From positions 62,001 to 126,000 of the forward strand of contig SOET01000003.1 in assembly GCA_021646465.1 (NCBI GenBank): a stretch of 64,000 nucleotides of DNA. The letters run 5' to 3'. Made by a program: the position numbers and the translations under genes. The stretch comes from Candidatus Kuenenia hertensis. Lineage in GTDB: Bacteria; Planctomycetota; Brocadiia; Brocadiales; Brocadiaceae. Every line of letters begins with the position of its first letter. The stretch's first letter is position 1. Shown piece by piece: positions 56,421 through 61,683 of this stretch. The notes below the pieces were generated by a model. It saw nothing but the letters and a program-made list of their open reading frames with translations. It was not told the origin of the DNA and searched no databases.

Positions 56421-56516
56421 AACACACTGTATATGGCAGAAATCAGAAAAAATCAGGAATGCATCCTTAGCTTAATTTCATTGGGTTGTAAGCCTGAACC
56501 CGCCTGAGGGTGGAAT

Positions 56517-56556
56517 AAAAAAGGCCGATGGGGTATATTTCAATACCCATCGACCT
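56517..56556 (-). terminator. Intrinsic terminator, leftward
   Basis: Read leftward, AGGTCGATGGGTAT pairs with ATACCCCATCGGCCT (one mismatch or bulge) around a six-base loop and is followed by six Ts. It would stop leftward transcripts from the small genes at 56853-57340 before the ExbB-like operon. Confidence 0.75.
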
Positions 56557-56610
56557 TTAGAACAATCTGACATTTATATGCAACAAATACTTTTCTTCAA
56601 GGATAGTTTA

Positions 56611-56646
56611 GAAAAAAGACCTTCCAAAAAGAAATTTGGAAGGTCT
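56611..56646 (-). terminator. Second intrinsic terminator, leftward
   Basis: A 12-bp perfect stem AGACCTTCCAAA/TTTGGAAGGTCT with a six-base loop. Leftward it is followed by TTTTTTC, and rightward by a T-rich tail, so it may work in both directions. Together with the previous terminator it insulates the ExbB-like operon. Confidence 0.75.
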
Positions 56647-56754
56647 CTTTCTTTTCACATACAGAAAACAAAATACATCAAAGTAAAATTAACTTTTTAC
56701 TTGTAATACTTCAGCTTTTTGAAGAAACATGAAGAAACTCATTTATACCACAAT

Positions 56755-56787
56755 AACCCTGTCAGGGTTTAAAACCCTGACAGGGTT
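56755..56787. repeat. Palindromic repeat AACCCTGTCAGGGTT, copy 2
   Basis: Same two-unit palindrome as at 56388, with TAA between the units and in the opposite order. No gene lies here; the gap is bounded by terminators at 56611 and the small gene at 56853. Confidence 0.75.
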
Positions 56788-56852
56788 AATTTCCCCCCCT
56801 ACACTGTTCGCTCACAGTGATATTGTTTCGAATTTTTCAGAAAACCAAATTG

Positions 56853-57038
56853 TCATTTTTTACTTTGATTCTTGGCATTATGATAACCAGCATCATATGC
56901 CTTATCGCAGTCAATATCGAAGTCACTGCGTCCAAAAATGTCGTTTATCAGTGAACCATATGGTGGATTGTACTCTCGCTTTCCATAATCTTTCTGGCCT
57001 TTGCTGTGATAATGGTCGAATGTCTTGCTATTGCCCAT
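56853..57038 (-). CDS. Small hypothetical protein
   Basis: A 61-residue hydrophilic protein with the sequence start GNSKTFDHYHSKGQKDYGKR and a C-terminus rich in Asp/Tyr. AAAGGAAA lies eight bases before the ATG at 57038. It follows the 82-residue gene by 53 bases on the same strand and precedes two strong terminators, so it is probably the last gene of that transcript. I do not recognise the family. Confidence 0.55.
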   Translation of the reverse strand: MGNSKTFDHYHSKGQKDYGKREYNPPYGSLINDIFGRSDFDIDCDKAYDAGYHNAKNQSKK

Positions 57039-57091
57039 AATTTTTTTCCTTTCTGCAAAAAACATCGTTAATAAAAATAAGATTTTCTAAA

Positions 57092-57340
57092 TCAAGATAC
57101 AACCGTGCCCTTCCTTGGATTCTGCGAGTGTTTACTTTTCTTTGCATGTGGTTTCATAACTTCTACGAGAATTTCTTTAAACTGCAAAACGATGGACGCT
57201 ACATCTTCTGTCTTAGGTTTTTTCCCGTACAAAAAAAGCTTTTTCATGCCATTTTTTGATAAACCCAGATGTGCAAGACTGCCATAGCGTGATTCAAATA
57301 CACGTTGTGCAGTTTGAAATGTTGGTGTATCTATATGCAT
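57092..57340 (-). CDS. Small basic hypothetical protein
   Basis: An 82-residue protein, soluble, with a basic Lys/His-rich C-terminus (VMKPHAKKSKHSQNPRKG). GGAGAT lies before the ATG. The upstream 57371-57580 segment is a copy of a leader sequence that also lies before the P-loop gene of the RiPP-like locus. This suggests shared regulation, so I treat it as a possible accessory of that locus. Function unknown. Confidence 0.5.
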   Translation of the reverse strand: MHIDTPTFQTAQRVFESRYGSLAHLGLSKNGMKKLFLYGKKPKTEDVASIVLQFKEILVEVMKPHAKKSKHSQNPRKGTVVS

Positions 57341-57370
57341 GATATTATCTCCAAATAAAAGGTGAATGAA

Positions 57371-57580
57371 AGGAGAGAGGGTTTTCGCGCAATATGCCTA
57401 ATAGCCCTTGAAAACAGATTTTTCTTTCGTAACAATTCACTGCCGAGGATGCGGAAAACGCAAAGATATGAAGAAACCTGCCTGTTTAAATGTATCTACA
57501 TATTAAATCGTTTAGAGAGGGATAATAGTTACATCAGATAATATTTTTTAAAAAAATATTTGTTGCACCATGATGTCGTG
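57371..57580 (-). promoter_or_regulatory. Conserved leader, copy A
   Basis: Reading leftward, TTTTTTAAAAAATATT, a spacer, AACGATTTAATATGTAGATACATTTAA..., then GGGCTATTAGGCAT and the small gene's ribosome site. The same order recurs at 59900-59990 and 61013-61190. It is probably a promoter or structured leader for a common regulator. Confidence 0.55.
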
Positions 57581-57681
57581 TAAATTTCACCTGTAATTCA
57601 CCTGCAATTATCATTTCGACCCATTCATACAAACCATTCTGCCTTTCAATATCTCTTTCAGGATAACACGTAAATCACCGG

Positions 57682-57721
57682 CTACCCAAAGCTGCATAGC
57701 GATGAGATGCAGCTTGGGTAG
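57682..57721. repeat. Long hairpin downstream of the peptide gene
   Basis: CTACCCAAAGCTGCAT and ATGCAGCTTGGGTAG pair over 15 bases with one bulge around a nine-base loop. It lies 30 bases beyond the peptide gene's stop, but no T-run follows in that direction. It may protect the peptide mRNA 3' end or be a repeat. Confidence 0.6.
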
Positions 57722-57749
57722 TCCGAGTAAATTTGCATTGTCAGGCATT

Positions 57750-57920
57750 TTAATCACATGTACAGCACACGGTTAACGATGTCAGACAAAGTTCTTGGTA
57801 TTCAAGTTCTTCAGATTTGATGCTATTGTTAGATATACCTTTTCTAAAAAAGGTGTTTACATCATCATTGATCTGAATAGCTTCTTTATCATCGTACTTT
57901 TTTGTTATTACCTGGTTCAT
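57750..57920 (-). CDS. Putative RiPP precursor peptide
   Basis: A 56-residue peptide too short for simple gene finders. It starts at an ATG with a perfect GGAGG seven bases upstream. The first 44 residues are hydrophilic and leader-like (NQVITKKYDDKEAIQINDDV region, then EELEYQE). The last 12 residues form a Cys-rich, otherwise Thr/Ser/Leu-rich core: CLTSLTVCCTCD, four Cys. It begins 42 bases after the stop of a radical SAM/SPASM maturase on the same strand. I infer a substrate for that enzyme, for instance thioether crosslinking from Cys. The mature product is unknown. Confidence 0.7.
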   Translation of the reverse strand: MNQVITKKYDDKEAIQINDDVNTFFRKGISNNSIKSEELEYQELCLTSLTVCCTCD

Positions 57921-57961
57921 GTTGACCTCCGTAAAGATTGATTAATTAATTGATTAATACG

Positions 57962-59323
57962 TTACGAAAAAAGTGAATTTTTCATTTTCCTCACCTCCTT
58001 GGTATTTTTAAAAACTAATGCACTCATTAATTTATTCATGAATAAATTAAGACGACCCGTGTCATATCCGTTCAAATCGAGCTCCTTGCTTAAGATAAAT
58101 TTTCTTTTATTAAATAAAAATGAGAACAACGAATATTCAGCTTTATTTAGTAATGCAAACCTTTCACCTCGAATTACATATAGATTATCGCCATCATTTC
58201 TCACCCTAACTCTGTCCTTAAACTCAAGCTCCTGATCCAACAAGTCATACTGAATAAAAATATTTTGTGTTAAGTTGTTGTTATGAGGCTTGTAATATCT
58301 GCATTTTCCATCAACTTTACCAGTTAGTGCTATAGCTTCCGTTTTGCATCCGCCTTTACATGACACTGCTATATTGCAATTGACGCAATCACTTGGAAGT
58401 ATCTTTTTGAGGTTACCAGCATTTGTTCCATCGTATTCACTGAGACGGGACTTAATTTGTTCAAGAGAATCAGTAAAAACATTCCCTACTACGTTTTCCC
58501 ATACCGGACATGGTTTAACGTCTCCGTCAGCATTCAAAGTCATGCTGTTTGCAAGCCCTATTGTGCAGCCTTTATAGAAATCATATTTTCGATATTTCTC
58601 GTCAAGATCGGAGGTAAAACAAAGAGGAATCGGTCTGCTCAGCGAAATTTCGATATTAAAATCTTTTTCGATGGCAATAATTTGGTCCAATAAATGAAGA
58701 GCCTCATTATTGCTTACAATATAATCATTATGCTGTGTACCGGAAGGGCTGAGCGGTGACATGCTAAATTTATGTATCTGGAATCGCTCACACAAAAACT
58801 TTGCAGTATCATATACATCATCTATATTGTTTATTGGCGATTTCATAACAACCATATTTGCCGTTGTCTTTATATTGTGTTTGGTTAAATACTCGAACCC
58901 TTTCAATGTCCTGGCGTAATTATTATTTCCGCCAGCAATTGTGTTAAATTTTTCTTCATGATGACTCATAAATGAGACAAACATACCGGCAATAGTATTT
59001 GCTTTCAAAAAGGCAGCCGTATCATTATCCATCAATGATAAGTTTGAATTAATACTGAAATCTATGTTGGTAGTATTTCTTAGATAAATGATTACATTTT
59101 TCAACACTTTTTTCTCAGCTAATGGTTCACCGCCGGTAAAAGTTATGTCAAAAACATTCCACTTAGACAGAATATCGATAATCCTCTTTAATTTTTCCCC
59201 CTTCTCTTTATAATAGAGTCCCTTCTTCTTAATAAATTCCTCTTTGTAGCAGTATGGACAATGGTGGTTGCAAACATATGTTGTTTCCAGTCTTATAACC
59301 AATGGCGTTAAAAAATCAGTCAT
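57962..59323 (-). CDS. Radical SAM/SPASM peptide maturase
   Basis: A 453-residue radical SAM enzyme. The cluster motif is CNHHCPYC (Cys18, 22, 25), followed by TGGEPL. A SPASM region carries seven Cys in the expected order (about 253, 272, 313, 316, 322, 326, 341; CPVW, CVNC, CKGGC, CRYY) for two auxiliary clusters. The last 100 residues (RVRVRNDGDNLYVIRG, ALLNKAEYSLF) resemble a PqqD-like recognition element that could hold the leader peptide. Enzymes of this type make thioether or carbon-carbon crosslinks in peptides. It overlaps the P-loop gene by four bases (ATGA), and a putative precursor follows it. Confidence 0.85.
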   Translation of the reverse strand: MTDFLTPLVIRLETTYVCNHHCPYCYKEEFIKKKGLYYKEKGEKLKRIIDILSKWNVFDITFTGGEPLAEKKVLKNVIIYLRNTTNIDFSINSNLSLMDNDTAAFLKANTIAGMFVSFMSHHEEKFNTIAGGNNNYARTLKGFEYLTKHNIKTTANMVVMKSPINNIDDVYDTAKFLCERFQIHKFSMSPLSPSGTQHNDYIVSNNEALHLLDQIIAIEKDFNIEISLSRPIPLCFTSDLDEKYRKYDFYKGCTIGLANSMTLNADGDVKPCPVWENVVGNVFTDSLEQIKSRLSEYDGTNAGNLKKILPSDCVNCNIAVSCKGGCKTEAIALTGKVDGKCRYYKPHNNNLTQNIFIQYDLLDQELEFKDRVRVRNDGDNLYVIRGERFALLNKAEYSLFSFLFNKRKFILSKELDLNGYDTGRLNLFMNKLMSALVFKNTKEVRKMKNSLFS

Positions 59324-59877
59324 GATCTCCCCTCCTTTACCTTTAATATATTTTGAATAAACTCCGCTCGCTCTTTAATAGAAGAAGAATACGGAACCAC
59401 GCAAATAGAATAACCTAACTCAGTAATTACATCCCGCGTTATAGAATGATATTTCAGAGATTCTTCATATGAAAAAAACTTACGCGGCCACCCATTTTTA
59501 TGGTTCTCGAAAGGTATTGGTTCGACCAGGAAAACTTGCTCATGTATGTTTACTCTCTTCGCCAGGTCATAAAAAACGCCAGGCACTTCGAGATGAAAGA
59601 ATTTTCGTAACACTATTGGAGCAAAAAAGACTCTATCGAAGTACATAGTGTTAGCATTTGATAGCAACGCGTCGTTAAACTGCTGATCCTTGAGCTGCAA
59701 AAACAGGTTTGTAAACTCTTCAGGATTATCCCGGGGAGAATATGTTTCCCTGCCTTTCATTTCATAAATGAGGGGCACTATGCTACAGAATACCTTTTCA
59801 TTATTTGCCTGCAATTCTTTAAGAATGGACGTCTTTCCTCCAGCCCATCCACCTTCTAAACTTATGATTTTTTTCAT
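59320..59877 (-). CDS. P-loop NTPase of the RiPP-like locus
   Basis: A 185-residue AAA_28/thymidylate-kinase-like ATPase. Walker A is EGGWAGGKTSI at residues 8-18 (preceded by KKIISL), and a likely Walker B lies in the VFLVEPIPF stretch. It may phosphorylate or energise something in the peptide pathway, or act in self-immunity; I cannot tell which. It is the first gene of a three-gene leftward unit with the maturase and the precursor. The conserved leader copy C lies upstream of its start. Confidence 0.75.
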   Translation of the reverse strand: MKKIISLEGGWAGGKTSILKELQANNEKVFCSIVPLIYEMKGRETYSPRDNPEEFTNLFLQLKDQQFNDALLSNANTMYFDRVFFAPIVLRKFFHLEVPGVFYDLAKRVNIHEQVFLVEPIPFENHKNGWPRKFFSYEESLKYHSITRDVITELGYSICVVPYSSSIKERAEFIQNILKVKEGRS

Positions 59878-59899
59878 TACATGGTTTCTCCCAATTATA

Positions 59900-59990
59900 T
59901 GTCTAACGAACCTGTCTGTGTAAATGTGTCTGCTAATATAATCGTTCTAAGATAAGAAAAGGTGACAGTACTTTTTTTAAAAAATGGTTA
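59900..59990 (-). promoter_or_regulatory. Conserved leader, copy C
   Basis: Reading leftward: CCATTTTTTAAAAAAAG, a spacer, AACGATTATATTAG..., ACATTTACACAGACAGG, then the P-loop gene. It matches copies A and B in order and spacing. I infer a shared promoter or operator for the RiPP-like unit. Confidence 0.55.
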
Positions 59991-60096
59991 TTGAGTTAAC
60001 TCCATAATAAATCCAAAGTAACTCAGGCTTCCAGCTTGAGCGTTAATAACACAAGCAGGATGCTTGTGTTACAATATGCAAATGACATATCAGAAA

Positions 60097-60330
60097 TTAC
60101 TTGTTATTAAGGTTTTTTATTAAGGTAATCCGTGCTTCATAGGGAGCAGTATTCGTTATCTCACCCTGATAGAAGGCAGGACACTCAATGAATTCTTTTA
60201 CTAACAAAAAGTACCTTTTTAACTTTTCGAATGGTGCGGAAAGTATTCTGAACAGGAACGAGAAGGTGTCAAATTTACACAGGGAAGTGTGCTGCTTTGC
60301 CAGTGTCAATCTTTGCATGACATTTTCCAT
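60097..60330 (-). CDS. Small hypothetical protein, possible accessory of the RiPP-like locus
   Basis: A 77-residue protein with a basic, aromatic middle (FSFLFRILSAPFEKLKRYFL) and a Tyr/Asn-rich end. GAGGAAA precedes the ATG by about seven bases, which argues for translation. I do not recognise the family. It lies 220 bases upstream of the P-loop gene and just downstream of a miniature element. The predicted protein could be an RiPP precursor or immunity component, or a chance frame. Confidence 0.4.
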   Translation of the reverse strand: MENVMQRLTLAKQHTSLCKFDTFSFLFRILSAPFEKLKRYFLLVKEFIECPAFYQGEITNTAPYEARITLIKNLNNK

Positions 60331-60368
60331 TTTATTTTTTCCTCATTCTATATGATGATACTTTTAAA

Positions 60369-60575
60369 GGGAGCATTCCCGGTTTTTTGTAAAAAAGCAT
60401 CCTTAATTTCATCAAAAGATGAAAACCCTTCGACTCCGCTCAGGGTGACGGTGATCGTCATGCTGATCCCTTCGCTTATGTCATGCTGAGCGGAGTCGAA
60501 GCATCTTTACCGCTAAGGATAAACTCCGTCGAAGCATAATAAACGATAGTTTTACAAAAAATCGGAAATGCTCCC
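60369..60575. repeat. Miniature element, family B copy 3 (207 bp)
   Basis: Nearly the reverse complement of the 209-bp element at 49815: TIRs GGGAGCATTCCC and GGAAATGCTCCC, with the same internal CTTCGACTCCGCTCAG units. No target duplication is visible. The long gap 60331-61683 holds this element, a palindrome, the ncRNA candidate and a leader copy. Confidence 0.85.
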
Positions 60576-60606
60576 TTTGTAACTGTTAATGGGATCTGGA
60601 CAAAAC

Positions 60607-60639
60607 AACCCTGACAGGGTTCAGAACCCTGTCAGGGTT
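60607..60639. repeat. Palindromic repeat AACCCTGACAGGGTT, copy 3
   Basis: Third copy of the 33-base double palindrome of 56388, in the same order as copy 1, with CAG between the units. Confidence 0.75.
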
Positions 60640-60779
60640 AGCGCTGCTGTAACGTTTCATTAAAACCCCGCGGAAGTTACAAAAAATAAGGAATACTCCC
60701 ACCAAAATGTATTGCTTATTTCCTATGCCTGATTCCAATCAAAAAACGTACAGGCAATGCTTAACACATGATTTTATTT

Positions 60780-60971
60780 TGAACCCTCTATGTTTGAGAG
60801 ATTGTGCACAACCCGGCAGACGGGGATACTCCGATTCTGTCAAATTTTTAACTGCCGGGTCAAAAGCAGAAAATAAAAATGAAAAAGGCGGCTGTTATGC
60901 ACTTTTTGCCAAAAGCGTGTGGTCTGATCTCCACTTATAGACACCCACCCGCCGCCTGGGTGTTTTGTTTT
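60780..60971 (+). ncRNA. Candidate structured RNA with intrinsic terminator
   Basis: A perfect 9-bp stem ACCCGGCAG/CTGCCGGGT (60811-60819 and 60852-60860) encloses smaller loops. A second stem GTGG/CCAC (60919-60934) follows, and a terminator-like hairpin ACACCCA/TGGGTGT ends in TTTTGTTTT (60941-60971). No confident protein frame fits: a 77-codon frame runs through this region but lacks a ribosome site. I read it as a possible small RNA. I could not name the family, and no promoter was confirmed. Confidence 0.4.
60941..60971 (+). terminator. Intrinsic terminator
   Basis: Seven-base perfect stem ACACCCA/TGGGTGT, loop CCCGCCGCC, then TTTTGTTTT. It points rightward. It closes the candidate RNA above. 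Confidence 0.7.
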
Positions 60972-61012
60972 AAATCGCCATTGTGAATAGTTCTAAGTGG
61001 CAATAAAAACAG

Positions 61013-61190
61013 GAGAGGGGTTTTCGCGCGTTAAGCCTAATAGCCCATTAAAAACCAGATGTTTCTTTGATATTTGTCTTCGGATAATAACCCTGTTTAT
61101 TTAAATGTGTTTATTTTATTAATCCGTCAACGAGGAGAAATGATGACATTATTTACTAATTTTTTTTAAAAAACTGTTTGATGCACCCTA
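61013..61190 (-). promoter_or_regulatory. Conserved leader, copy B
   Basis: Shows the same pattern as copies A and C (GTTTTTTAAAAAAAATT, GACGGATTAATAAAATAAACACATTTAAATA, GGGCTATTAGGCTT). No downstream small gene is evident, so its target may be lost or be the RNA candidate on the opposite strand. A shorter match to the TTTGCGCC...CCTAATAG core lies at about 61545-61600. Confidence 0.45.
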
Positions 61191-61616
61191 ACAGCGCGAT
61201 TACAAAAATAAAGCGCATGAGTAATATTTTATATATATATATTTCATTAATCCTGTCACTTTTATCAGGATTTTTACGATTGATTATAGTGAATAGTGTA
61301 AGCGTTTCCACGGAACAGATTCCTTTTACTTTTTTGAAAAACCTTGGTAATTACCGCATTCATAAGCGTGTAGATGCAATTCATGAATTGCATCTACATC
61401 CGATCTCTAAAATATTTTAAGCTACTGATGTTTTCAAAAAACTAACGTGTTACACTATAAGCAAGATGCTTGTGGTACAGTATGCAGAAATTTACAAAAA
61501 ATCGGGATGTTTCCCATAAACCTTGGACCATAAAAAAGGCGTATTAATGTTTGCGCCTTCAATCCTAATAGTCTGTTAAGCAGAAAGAAAAATGACGTCT
61601 GACAAAAAAATTATTA

Positions 61617-61644
61617 TTGACACGAAAAAAACAAAGTGTAATAT
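61617..61644 (+). promoter_or_regulatory. Promoter for the CHAT protease gene
   Basis: TTGACA (61617-61622), 16 bases, TAATAT (61639-61644), 39 bases before the ATG. A ribosome site AAAGGAGAA follows at about 61666. Confidence 0.6.
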
Positions 61645-61683
61645 CTTTCCTGTTTCCCCCTATACAAAAGGAGAACCTCTGTT

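Noticed and set aside
60369-60575. Possible CRISPR array from repeated CTTCGACTCCGCTCAG units
   Set aside because: The units are inverted parts of a miniature element without regular spacers. No CRISPR array was seen in the window.
60707-60940. 77-codon frame on the + strand
   Set aside because: No ribosome site; the same bases form stable stems ending in an intrinsic terminator, so an RNA is more likely.
61178-61420. 80-codon frame on the + strand
   Set aside because: AT-rich, includes low-complexity TATATATA sequence and overlaps a leader repeat; no supporting ribosome site.
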